Position numbers and translations under genes: made by a program. From contig NZ_QLST01000019.1 of NCBI RefSeq assembly GCF_003293845.1, positions 1-43,156 on the forward strand: a stretch of DNA of 43,156 nt, read 5' to 3'. The DNA is from Flavobacterium tibetense. GTDB taxonomy: Bacteria; Bacteroidota; Bacteroidia; Flavobacteriales; Flavobacteriaceae. The notes beneath the pieces are model-generated. The model did not search any database. It saw nothing but the letters and a program-made list of their open reading frames with translations, and was not told the origin of the DNA. Each line of letters begins with the position of its first letter. The stretch's first letter is position 1. Shown piece by piece: positions 7,448 to 15,781 of this stretch.

Positions 7448-8206
7448 TTAAACCCCTCCGTCAACCGCCACAATCGATAACGGGTTAAAAGAACCATTTT
7501 TCAACGGATACATTTGCCCATTCACTTGCTGGTAAAACTCCACACCCAGTGCCAATACCATTGGATGAGTAGAGTTCGCAGTAACCGCATTACTCAAGTT
7601 AATCACAGCCGTAGCCGTAGCATCCCAAGGTAAAATTGCAGTTTCAGAAGTAGTCACTTCATAATTCTCAGCTGTAAAGTCAATCGCAGCTCCACCAGAA
7701 ATCACTTTAAAGTGAGTAGTTCCACTAGGAGCCGCAATCATATTCGCAGGAACAAACGAAGGAATAGCCACCGCCAAAGTTCCAGCTGCACGATCAATAT
7801 TCGTAGTGAAAGGAGCAAACAATGAAGTGCCTAATTTCCCACGAATATTAAATTCAAAACCAAGCACCAATTCAATTTCCCCATCAATTACATTACGTAA
7901 TCCTCTATCACTCACCGCATCCATCTGGATAACTTTAACCATACGTTGCGTCAAACGACTCACCATTCTACCATCAGCAGAATTCAACAATAATGGGCGT
8001 AAAGCCGTTCTCAAAAGCTTACCAGCCTTCCCTGCTCTACCAAATTCAGAACCGTTCTCACGCGTTCTTTGAAACGCAGGGTCACTAGCAATTCTACTAG
8101 CCTCAATTCCACCTTTCTCACGAGCTAAATGCCCATCCTGCGTCTTGTAAAAAGTAATATCCCCGATAGTACCTTTTAACTTAATTATGCCTTTCTGTCT
8201 AGCCAT
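7448..8206 (-). CDS. Phage-structural-like protein of unknown function
   Basis: This 252-residue protein starts MARQKGIIKLKGTIGDITFYK, followed by DGHLAREKGG and a basic helical region (residues 40-90) rich in Arg. The rest is beta-rich: FNIRGKLGTSLF, then a Thr/Ala-rich domain with VTTSETAILPWDATATAVINLS. No signal peptide or catalytic motif is seen. The pattern suggests a virion-type or surface-assembled protein. It heads the minus-strand cassette that continues into the DUF5675 and holin-like genes. I recall similar sequences in flavobacteria only as hypothetical proteins. Confidence 0.75.
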   Translation of the reverse strand: MARQKGIIKLKGTIGDITFYKTQDGHLAREKGGIEASRIASDPAFQRTRENGSEFGRAGKAGKLLRTALRPLLLNSADGRMVSRLTQRMVKVIQMDAVSDRGLRNVIDGEIELVLGFEFNIRGKLGTSLFAPFTTNIDRAAGTLAVAIPSFVPANMIAAPSGTTHFKVISGGAAIDFTAENYEVTTSETAILPWDATATAVINLSNAVTANSTHPMVLALGVEFYQQVNGQMYPLKNGSFNPLSIVAVDGGV

Positions 8207-8338
8207 AACATCAAAATTTTAATTCAACATTCATTCACTTTCATAAATCATTCAAAATTCGGTTGCAACACTTTCTGAAATAATTACACCGCAAATTTCC
8301 CACACAAAATCCATGAAAAAACTCAAACCATTCCAAAT

Positions 8339-8372
8339 GTCATAATATGTCCTTATTTGTCATTAAATGACA
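8339..8372. promoter_or_regulatory. TGTCAT operator cluster between divergent genes
   Basis: A 15-base perfect palindrome with a central base, TGTCATTAAATGACA (8358-8372), is preceded by a TGTCAT (8339-8344) and an ATGTC (8348-8352). It lies in the 266-base divergent gap between the 252-residue gene (starting at 8206, minus) and the 67-residue gene (starting at 8473, plus), where a repressor for either would bind. Confidence 0.55.
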
Positions 8373-8472
8373 TATTTAACAATCAAAACTCAATTCCAAT
8401 CAACGTTAAATGAAAAGATTAATTAAGTACCTTTAACCTATGTCAAAGCCAACTCAAAAGCAAGGTTAAAGT

Positions 8473-8676
8473 ATGAATCAAGTATCAAAAAGAGTTTGTA
8501 TTTATCCAAAGGACATACAACGCATTACAGGTAAAAGCTATCGTCAAAGCATAAGAATATTTAATCAAATAAGAAAGTCGCTCAGAAAGCCTAAAAATAG
8601 CCTTGTAAGTATAGAAGAGTTTTGTGAGTATACTGGGTTAAAATATGAACATGTAATAGAAGTAATTATAGATTAA
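8473..8676 (+). CDS. Small putative DNA-binding protein
   Basis: This 67-residue basic protein contains YPKDIQRITGKSYRQSIRIFNQIR, a helix-turn-helix-like stretch, then LVSIEEFCEYTGLKYEHVIEVI, which reads as a second short helical pair. It is divergent from the phage-derived cassette, with a palindromic operator between them, so a regulator of that cassette is plausible. Similar small proteins recur in flavobacterial genomes. The ATG follows an in-frame stop closely and no alternative start exists. Confidence 0.65.
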   Translation: MNQVSKRVCIYPKDIQRITGKSYRQSIRIFNQIRKSLRKPKNSLVSIEEFCEYTGLKYEHVIEVIID

Positions 8677-8860
8677 TAAGACTCTCCTACTCTATCAAAT
8701 TTTAAACAAGTTTATTAAAGAATATTAAAAATATTCACTATATTTGATTCATACGATTTGATATTATTTTGAATAGAAAAATAAGGTTATAAAATCGGTT
8801 ACCCTAAAAAAGCAACCTCTTTAAAGCCTTGAAAAACATAGGATTTTTGAGAATAGTTAT
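8677..8860. other. Left flank of the integrated element, no tRNA body
   Basis: This AT-rich gap holds no gene. It was read specifically for a tRNA or tmRNA body that would be completed by the 17-bp core at 8861; none is present, and there is no TTCRA T-loop. A short inverted repeat, GAGAAT (8849-8854) and ATTCTC (8861-8866) with a 6-base spacer, abuts the core and may be an integrase core-type site. Confidence 0.55.
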
Positions 8861-8877
8861 ATTCTCTCCGACTCCAC
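8861..8877 (+). other. Left attachment core
   Basis: ATTCTCTCCGACTCCAC is identical to the right core 21,000 bases away. The sequence resembles the 3' half of a tRNA T-arm and acceptor stem. It is followed at once by a terminator, as if the element carries a replacement 3' end for its usual tRNA target. Confidence 0.85.
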
Positions 8878-8916
8878 AAAAAACCCTGTAAAGCACTTGT
8901 TTTACAGGGTTTTTTA
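8878..8916 (+). terminator. Terminator carried at the left end of the element
   Basis: AAAACCCTGTAAA pairs with TTTACAGGGTTTT around a short loop, followed by TTATTT. It starts directly after the left core, the place where a tRNA terminator would be restored after integration. Confidence 0.85.
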
Positions 8917-8922
8917 TTTATA

Positions 8923-8945
8923 GTTGCCGTTTTTGTTGCCGTTTT
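8923..8945 (+). promoter_or_regulatory. Integrase arm-type sites, left end
   Basis: Two direct copies of GTTGCCGTTTT (8923-8933 and 8935-8945) with one base between them. The same pair with the same spacing and orientation occurs at 29727-29749 next to the integrase gene. Confidence 0.8.
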
Positions 8946-9074
8946 ATAATTTATTTAGAAGTGAGTTTTGTAATTATTAATTAACCTTTTACCTCTTTCT
9001 TTAATTTATTGTAAGAATAGTTTTGATAGTTATTCTACACAAAAAGACCATTTTTGTCTATAATAAGGGACATT

Positions 9075-9725
9075 CTAAAATTGTCTTTTATATAGCATAA
9101 TAATTTCCTCAAAATCCTCTTTTATAAATTCCCAATATTTTCCTTTATAGCAAATTGGGTCAAAATCATCATCTGCTTGTTCAAAAAGAATAAAGTTTTG
9201 AATAATTAAATCTTTATCATGATTGAAAGGATATCTTTGTTCGTGTAATGCTATCATTTGGCTTATAGAATAGGAATCAAGTAAATGATGTAAATCCCAA
9301 AAATCCTTTTTTCTTCCGCCTCTTTGGATGACATCTACCTTCATAGCAATAATCTCTTCAATAGTAGCCATTCTTATTCCATCTTCTTCGATATAAGGCT
9401 GAATAAATGTATCGGTATAAAATATATCTAATTTTATTGTATTGTTTTCGTTATCCCCAATAAAATATGCCTTTCCCATTGCAGGCGGAACATCTAAAAA
9501 ATCAACATATTCAAAGTTGTTTCTCAAAAAATCTTCAATCTCTTTAAAATTTAATGTACCATATTCTGCATCGCTAAATAAATCAATATCTATGGATTCT
9601 CTATGTCCAATTTGAAGACTTAATGCTGTACCACCAACTAATCTAAAATTTTGAAAAATAGGAGCATTCATTAAAGTAATGAGACTATTCTTTAGCAAAT
9701 CATTTACGGTATTATAGTAGAGCAT
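9075..9725 (-). CDS. AbiEii/AbiGii-type nucleotidyltransferase toxin
   Basis: This 216-residue protein has the nucleotidyltransferase signature LVGGTALSLQIGHRESIDIDLFSD (residues 29-52) with GGTAL and the metal-binding Asp47/Asp49, and a later GGRKKDFWDLHHLL segment. These are the marks of the PF08843 toxin family, in which members modify tRNA or other targets by nucleotide transfer. Its start overlaps the stop of the upstream HTH antitoxin by one base (TAATG), giving translational coupling. It forms a toxin-antitoxin pair at the left end of the element, which may stabilise the element or abort phage infection. Confidence 0.9.
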   Translation of the reverse strand: MLYYNTVNDLLKNSLITLMNAPIFQNFRLVGGTALSLQIGHRESIDIDLFSDAEYGTLNFKEIEDFLRNNFEYVDFLDVPPAMGKAYFIGDNENNTIKLDIFYTDTFIQPYIEEDGIRMATIEEIIAMKVDVIQRGGRKKDFWDLHHLLDSYSISQMIALHEQRYPFNHDKDLIIQNFILFEQADDDFDPICYKGKYWEFIKEDFEEIIMLYKRQF

Positions 9726-10219
9726 TATGCTTTTTGTTTATTTTTATGAATAGTATAAGGTTTTCTTGTTGAGTTTTGAAGAGCCACTCTAATCTTAGGT
9801 AAACCATAAAAAGCTTCTACCTCTTTTTTCTCAGTTTCATTCCCTCTTTCATAAACACGTTGAATAATCGCTTTGTATTGCTTATCCCAGTTAATTTTAG
9901 AAATATCTGTATCCCAAAAAAGTGATTTTCTTAGATTAGATAAGTTAGGAGTGCGAAGTACTTTCTTTTTTTCTTGAGCAATTTCGTAATAGGTTTGAAG
10001 AAATGCCAATGAACCTTCTTCTAAACCTAAAGCAGCTTCTATTTTTAAAGCTAATGCAGTATTAAGGCTTCTTCTTCCTTTTGTGATAGCGTTAATGGTT
10101 TGTGGATGTTCTCCTATAGAAAGGGCAAAAGGACGCTGAGAAATCTCTTTTTTAGCTAATAAACGCTCTAAAATGATTCCTGGATGAATACCTTTATATT
10201 TTTCTAATTGAAAACTCAT
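9725..10219 (-). CDS. XRE-type HTH antitoxin with DUF6922 domain
   Basis: The 164-residue protein has an N-terminal HigA-like HTH (residues 12-70: HPGIILERLLAKKEISQRPFA, then IGEHPQTINAITKGRRSL and ALALKIEAALG). Residues 100-138 (LFWDTDISKINWDKQYKAIIQ, then RVYERG) match DUF6922, a small domain often fused to or found beside nucleotidyltransferase toxins in Bacteroidota. It should neutralise the AbiEii-like toxin encoded directly downstream and repress the pair by binding the 26-bp palindrome just upstream of its start codon. Confidence 0.88.
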   Translation of the reverse strand: MSFQLEKYKGIHPGIILERLLAKKEISQRPFALSIGEHPQTINAITKGRRSLNTALALKIEAALGLEEGSLAFLQTYYEIAQEKKKVLRTPNLSNLRKSLFWDTDISKINWDKQYKAIIQRVYERGNETEKKEVEAFYGLPKIRVALQNSTRKPYTIHKNKQKA

Positions 10220-10224
10220 AGTAC

Positions 10225-10250
10225 AAATGTAAACAAATTTGTTTACATTT
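10225..10250 (-). promoter_or_regulatory. Perfect 26-bp operator/promoter of the toxin-antitoxin pair
   Basis: A flawless palindrome with half-site AAATGTAAACAAA begins six bases upstream of the antitoxin start codon (10219). On the minus strand its proximal half contains TACATTTG, an exact TAnnTTTG -7 box whose spacing would place the transcript start at or next to the ATG. So the operator overlaps the promoter and the mRNA is probably leaderless. Confidence 0.8.
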
Positions 10251-10290
10251 TACAAAAATGTTGCCAGATGTTTTATTTAGATATTATAAA

Positions 10291-13200
10291 TTAACTTGAA
10301 ACAACTCTTAAGTTAACCCCACCTTCTTTTTTAAGATGATTTGAAGTGACTCCTAATAAACTTAAAATAGGTTTCGTTACTGTTTCTTTAGAAAATCCAG
10401 GTTGAACAATTGCTATATTAAACATTAGCTCTTTTTTCCATTTAGCTTCAAAGAGTAGTTTTTCTAATAATTCAATATTACCTTTTCTAATTCTTGTTTG
10501 ACCAATATTTTGTTTTTTATCTTCTCTTTTAATCAAATGATTAAAAAATTCTGCGTTTTCTTTATATTTCCAAACTAATGATTTTTGTGCTTGTCCACAA
10601 ACTTCATATAAATTTTTAATTTCGGTTGTGACAATTCCTTTTGATGCATACTTTAAATGGAATAAATCAATAATTATTTCATTTTCTGTGTTTTTTATTG
10701 CGACAATATCGGCTATTTCTCCACTATTATCATCATTATATATTAAGTCATAATCTTCTTGAATTAATTTCTCAATACAAAAATATTGAATTGAATAATT
10801 ATTAATAATCCCAAACCCTTCAGACTCCTTATTTAAATTTACTCCGTTCCAATCCCAAACTTCAATTGATTCTTTAGGAAACTCAAGAATATCTTCATTA
10901 AACTTAACATATTCATTACCTTGTAAAAATGAACCATCATGAAACCAAAACTTTGGAGGGAATTCATTAAAAAATTCAGTTATAGAATAATTTTTTGAAC
11001 CCATTCTTACATTTGCTTCTAATGCAGAAGTCTTTAATATATCAAAGCTGAATAGTATATTGCCATTATCATTGTTTTCACTCAAATTCAATTGAAAAGT
11101 AACGCTATCAGTATCAGAATTCATTGAAAAACATAGTGGATTGTTATTATCAGGATTTAAAGTATTGAGTTCTATAGAAGACAAATCGTAATTAATTCCT
11201 TTGATATTGAAAATAACTTTATCCTCAATAGTTTTGTAAATCTCATGATGCCAATCTACAGAAATGGGATAAGCATTTGGTCTAATTGAAACTCTTTTAG
11301 GTTTTATAGTATTCTTAAATAAAATATCGTTGGGGTCAATTTCATTATTTGTCAATTTTACTGCAATTTCATCACACCAATCTAAAAATTGATTTATTGT
11401 TCCTCTTGAGTAAGACCAAATTCTACCTTTTCTTGAACAACCTATTGATGTCATATTTCCATTTTCAAAACCAACTCCAAAAACATTGTTATTGATGCCT
11501 GATTTTTCTTCTGCCAAAGAAAGTCCTTCTTGTACACCTTTTCCATAATATGATTGAAAAGTAATATCCTTGCCAAGTCCTTTTCTTAATCCTAAATTGA
11601 AAAGTTTTACTCTATCAATATTATAAAAAGTTTTGAAAACATCTTCATCTTTAATCAAAATTGAACTATCCCCAACAATTGCATTTGCTAACTCTTTATA
11701 ATGACTTCCTTTATCCGAAGAATGAATGAATAATAAATTCTTTGACTGTTCCCAATAAACTATGTATATATCCCATTCAATATTATAGACATCTTTAAAA
11801 CTACCCCAATCAACAGGTTTCTTATTTCCTAAAAAAACTATTAAAGTCTTTCTATCTCTATTTAAGTCATAAAATTTATAATCATAATTTTCATAACCTT
11901 TTATTCCAGCTTTAAAATTGATAGGACGCCAATTATCAGTTTGGTTCTTATATACAACAGAACTAAAAGCAGGACGGATTTCTTGAAATGGTATAATTGA
12001 TTCATCCAAATGGTTAAAGCCTGATAAAAATTCCTGTAAGTCTATCTGTTCTTGAGTTGCTTGTAAACTTAGTGTTGGTAAAATTGAGTTCCAATTTGAT
12101 TCTTTTGCATAAAGTAGACTTAATTCATCACTCAAACTTGGTTGATGAAGATTTGCAATAAAACTTGCTTTTCCTAAATTATTATCTTTATTTGTACGTG
12201 TAAATCTACCTGCAAATTGCAATGTAATCGGCAGGCTTTTTCTTACATCATGAAAAGCAGCAATTTTTAATTCTGGTAAATCAAATCCTTCTCCAAGCAT
12301 ATCAACACATACAATTATTTTGTGCTGTTTGTTTATTATATTTTGTTTAATGTTAGACTGACCTTTTAGATTTGAATATATTTTGATAGGAATTAAATCA
12401 GTATGTTTTGAGTAAATTTCAAATACTTCATCTGCACGAATTTTATCTTCACATCGAGCCATTAAAATATGGTCATATCCATTCGCAATATCCTCTCTTA
12501 ACTTGTTTACAGCTACTTCTGCTATTTTTAAATCAGCAGTTTTCTGGTCATATTCTCTTATTGGGATGAAATCAATTTCTTTAAAGTAACCTTGTTCTTG
12601 TGCTTCTTTAAGTGTAAAATTATATATAATTTTTCCGTCAAGTAATTGTCCGTCATTTCGATATGGTGTTGCGGTAAACAGAACCACTTTATTTTTGTCA
12701 AATGATTTAATAAATCTATTCCAACTTTTTGCTTTTGAGTGATGAGCTTCATCAACAAAAAGATGTGAACATTTTTCAGAAATTAGATTAGCTTGTTGGA
12801 TAGACATTGAAGTCATTAAATCCATAGTGGATACGACTACATTGCACTTGTCAAAAAAATGATTTAATTCGTCATCATCTCTGAAACCAGTATTGAGAAT
12901 TCCTACTTTTGGATATTTAGTATTAAATGAAACAATTGAATTTCCTTCTTTATCAAGTTTTTTTAACCATCCTAAATCATAAAATTTTCCAGCTAACTGC
13001 CCCCTTAAAGCATCAGAAGGAACTGTAACTAAAAGTTTATTGCATTTACCTGCAATTAAAACGGATAACATTGTTTCGGTTTTACCAGTTCCTGTAGGTA
13101 AAACTACTGTTGCAATTTCATTTGCATTTGTTAAATGACCTAAAATTGAATGTATTGCACCTATTTGCGGTTTTCTTAGTCCAATTAATTCGTTCTCTAC

Positions 13201-13560
13201 ATCTTCTTCTTTGAAGTTAAAAGCATTCTTCCAAGAATTAACAATATCAATAGTTAGATTCTCAATATTATTTGGATGTTTTAACCATTTTATGAATGTA
13301 ATATTTCCGTTTTCCACATCATTTTTAAGAAAACTCTTTGATAACAAAACAAAATTTTGATTGTCAGGAATATCATTTTTAGTAGATGTGATATAAAATT
13401 CAGTTCCGTCTGAATCCTTTAAAATTACCTTACCTCGTTGGAAAGATACAATTTCAAAATCTTTTTCGATTTCATCACATACTAAATGTTTTATAACATT
13501 CTTTTTTGCAGAATTTCCAATTTTTTCTTCTCTGACTAAACGAGGTAATTTTAATTTCAT
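10291..13560 (-). CDS. SF2 DEAD/DEAH helicase fused to a nuclease-like C-terminus
   Basis: The 1089-residue protein has a full SF2 helicase core: LRKPQ (129-132), Walker A LPTGTGKTE (154-162), VDEAHH (269-274), FTATPYR (295-301), MLGEGFDLP (421-429) and QFAGRFTRT (448-456). A long middle region of unknown fold follows. Near the C-terminus, GEIADIVAIKN...IIIDLFHLKY gives Asp951, Asp965 and Lys970, a PD-(D/E)XK-like pattern, followed by LYEVCGQAQKSLVWK. It is the last gene of a six-gene minus-strand run, 77 bases after the Abi-type membrane protein. It probably unwinds or translocates on foreign DNA and cuts it; the nuclease part is inferred from motif spacing. It is not a type I HsdR by architecture. 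Confidence 0.88.
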   Translation of the reverse strand: MKLKLPRLVREEKIGNSAKKNVIKHLVCDEIEKDFEIVSFQRGKVILKDSDGTEFYITSTKNDIPDNQNFVLLSKSFLKNDVENGNITFIKWLKHPNNIENLTIDIVNSWKNAFNFKEEDVENELIGLRKPQIGAIHSILGHLTNANEIATVVLPTGTGKTETMLSVLIAGKCNKLLVTVPSDALRGQLAGKFYDLGWLKKLDKEGNSIVSFNTKYPKVGILNTGFRDDDELNHFFDKCNVVVSTMDLMTSMSIQQANLISEKCSHLFVDEAHHSKAKSWNRFIKSFDKNKVVLFTATPYRNDGQLLDGKIIYNFTLKEAQEQGYFKEIDFIPIREYDQKTADLKIAEVAVNKLREDIANGYDHILMARCEDKIRADEVFEIYSKHTDLIPIKIYSNLKGQSNIKQNIINKQHKIIVCVDMLGEGFDLPELKIAAFHDVRKSLPITLQFAGRFTRTNKDNNLGKASFIANLHQPSLSDELSLLYAKESNWNSILPTLSLQATQEQIDLQEFLSGFNHLDESIIPFQEIRPAFSSVVYKNQTDNWRPINFKAGIKGYENYDYKFYDLNRDRKTLIVFLGNKKPVDWGSFKDVYNIEWDIYIVYWEQSKNLLFIHSSDKGSHYKELANAIVGDSSILIKDEDVFKTFYNIDRVKLFNLGLRKGLGKDITFQSYYGKGVQEGLSLAEEKSGINNNVFGVGFENGNMTSIGCSRKGRIWSYSRGTINQFLDWCDEIAVKLTNNEIDPNDILFKNTIKPKRVSIRPNAYPISVDWHHEIYKTIEDKVIFNIKGINYDLSSIELNTLNPDNNNPLCFSMNSDTDSVTFQLNLSENNDNGNILFSFDILKTSALEANVRMGSKNYSITEFFNEFPPKFWFHDGSFLQGNEYVKFNEDILEFPKESIEVWDWNGVNLNKESEGFGIINNYSIQYFCIEKLIQEDYDLIYNDDNSGEIADIVAIKNTENEIIIDLFHLKYASKGIVTTEIKNLYEVCGQAQKSLVWKYKENAEFFNHLIKREDKKQNIGQTRIRKGNIELLEKLLFEAKWKKELMFNIAIVQPGFSKETVTKPILSLLGVTSNHLKKEGGVNLRVVSS

Positions 13561-13637
13561 TTAGAATTATTATTTATATTAAACTTGACTTCTTATTTAG
13601 GATTCAATTTTTTCTGATTTATGTTATATAATTTTAA

Positions 13638-14780
13638 TTATCCCCAATCTTGAAATTCAAATAAACTATCTGATTCCCTATCTTCTTCCTTTCTATATCC
13701 ATTATCTAAATCAAAAATATCTTCTAATTTAAAATGACTTATTAATAGCTCATTAAATAAATTATGGATCATTCTATAATCGGTAAAAAACTTATTTTTA
13801 TTATCTTCCCATTGCTTTCCAAATTTAGAATACCAATTGTAAAAAAGTAAAGTTTGTTCAGTGTTAGATAATTGACTTCTTAATATTCTTAGATAATTAC
13901 GTTTTTTCTCATAAGAAATAAAATTTTCATCTTGATTAGCAATAAATTTTACAGTCTGGAAAAGGTGACGATAATAATGAGCTAATTGATGAGCATGTCC
14001 TTTGAATAATGGAAACTCTAGCATTTTAATTATATCTTTATTAAAATTTAATCCATCTCTCATTTTTTTATTAAAATTATCAAAATCGAAATTATCAAAA
14101 TATGATTCTAACTCTAATATCTCGTCAAAAAATGTATGCTTTCCTCTATATGTTTCGCTTATACCATTAAAAAAAATTGCGTATGATTCATTTAAAAGAT
14201 TTTTAGGAGTTTTATCGACAAAGTTTTTTATTGCAATCATATAAATAACAGACAGCTCTATTTTCATATATTCAAATACAATCTTTCCTTGAACTGAACT
14301 TTCGATTATTTCTTCACTTTTGGGATAAACTATTTTCTTTTTAATTGTTAAATAAAGACTATTCACATTGTCTTTGTGAAATCTTAGCATTTCATAAAAC
14401 TGACTTTCAAATTGTTGAATTTTAAATTGATTTTTAATATCATCATTTGCAATTTTCTGTATATAAAAAGCGATAAATGTAAATACTGCTCCAGCAAGAG
14501 CGATAAATGGATTCATGATTCCACCTAGTGTATCACCAGTCCAACCTGTCTTTTCATCAAAGACTAAAGTATCTCCAATTTGCTTTTTAGTGAAGTAATA
14601 TGGAGAAAAAAAAGAAATAATTATTAATGTTATACCTATTAATATTAAGGGTGTAATTATATAATTTTTATTTACTTGTTTAAAATATTTATCAATATAA
14701 TTTTTAAAACTTAATAATGATAAAAGAAGAAAAACAAAAACTATTAAAACACAAGTTAAAAGTAAGTTATAGGTTTCCAT
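13638..14780 (-). CDS. Putative phage abortive infection membrane protein (putAbiC type)
   Basis: This 380-residue protein has two N-terminal membrane helices (about 6-24 and 40-60), then GDTLGGIMNPFIALAGAVFTFIAFYIQ (about 84-110), followed by a soluble helical domain starting QFESQFYEMLRFHKDNVNSL. This order, with the GDxxGGxxxPF membrane motif and QFExxFYEML helix, matches the putAbiC family (PF16872), lactococcal AbiC-like proteins linked to abortive infection. It lies 51 bases after the CoiA-like gene and 77 before the helicase gene on the same strand. It could act as a membrane effector in a shared defence operon; this role is inferred. Confidence 0.85.
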   Translation of the reverse strand: METYNLLLTCVLIVFVFLLLSLLSFKNYIDKYFKQVNKNYIITPLILIGITLIIISFFSPYYFTKKQIGDTLVFDEKTGWTGDTLGGIMNPFIALAGAVFTFIAFYIQKIANDDIKNQFKIQQFESQFYEMLRFHKDNVNSLYLTIKKKIVYPKSEEIIESSVQGKIVFEYMKIELSVIYMIAIKNFVDKTPKNLLNESYAIFFNGISETYRGKHTFFDEILELESYFDNFDFDNFNKKMRDGLNFNKDIIKMLEFPLFKGHAHQLAHYYRHLFQTVKFIANQDENFISYEKKRNYLRILRSQLSNTEQTLLFYNWYSKFGKQWEDNKNKFFTDYRMIHNLFNELLISHFKLEDIFDLDNGYRKEEDRESDSLFEFQDWG

Positions 14781-14794
14781 AAATATTTATTATT

Positions 14795-15781
14795 TTAAAT
14801 TGAATTTATTCTCTCCATAAACCACTCTTCATCAATCCCATTCTTTCCAAGTTCCATTTTTAATAAGTTGTATTCCTTTTCTGTATTTTTCGATTGTTGC
14901 TTGACCATCTGAATAACTTCCAAAAAATCCCCGTAATTCAAGTATGCTTTTAATTCTTTCGGACAATTCGTCTCCGCTTTGTAAATCTCTTTTGTCAACT
15001 CTTTCAGCAATCTCATTGTATTGCCTTTCAAATTCGCTTCGTATTCCAGAATCAATTTCGGCTTTGAATTCTCTAAATCTTGAGATTTTTGATTCCAGGT
15101 CTGATTTAGCTGAGATAAAGTTTTGATATTCTTTGCCTTCAAGTTCGTCAAATTCTCTTTTAAGAGATTCTCTTCTTGATTCAAAATTGTCCTTAAATCT
15201 TGATTCTGACTCAATATCTCTGAGTATTTTTCCCTGTTGTTCGTCAATTGTTTCTTGCTCTGATTCAATAAATCTTTCTTCGTATTCAAACTCTCTTCTA
15301 ATGTCGTCTTCAGTTTTTCCAATTCTGAATCTAAGCTCAATTTCCCTATTAGTATTTTCTTGTTCCTCTCTAATTTCTCTTCTTCGCTTAAAATATCGTC
15401 TTTCCAATCCAGAATATTCTTGTTCCCAGCCAGTCTGTTCTTTTGCATGCTGTTCTTTTGCCAAATCAAGTTTTTCTCTTCGCTCTCTAAGTTCTGAACT
15501 AATTTCACTTTCAAGTTTTGCTTCCTGTTCATCAAATCTTGATTGATGCTCTCTTGTAGCTTTCTCAATTCGCTGTATTTCCTGTTCAAAGAGTCGTTCA
15601 GTTCTTTTGTATGATTGCGATTCCAAACATCTAGTAATTGACCGTATAAGGTTTCCAACTTGCGCTGCTCTACACTTGTAAGATTCATCAAAAAGTTTTC
15701 TTTGGTCGTCATCAATTGATGGAACTCCTTCTGTATTTCCTTCGGAAATTGGTACATATTCGGTGTTGGATTCGATTTCAT
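14795..15781 (-). other. Long overlapping reading frame within the CoiA-like gene
   Basis: A 328-residue frame, in a different register from the host gene, begins inside it and runs 37 bases past its stop, ending 14 bases before the Abi-type gene starts. Its translation is also a highly charged coiled coil (for example LEKLKTTLEESLNTKKDLL). Plus-strand frames in the same place are likewise open, so low stop-codon density in E/K/R-rich sequence explains it at least as well as an overprinted gene. Confidence 0.25.

Noticed and set aside
9012..9057. Terminator after the toxin gene
   Set aside because: Hairpins AGAATA/TTATTCT and ACAAAAA/TTTTTGT exist downstream of the toxin, but no T-run follows on the minus strand.
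15133..15546. 137-residue Ser/Leu-rich plus-strand frame
   Set aside because: It is the mirror of the Glu/Arg-rich coiled coil on the other strand and has no start context or motif.
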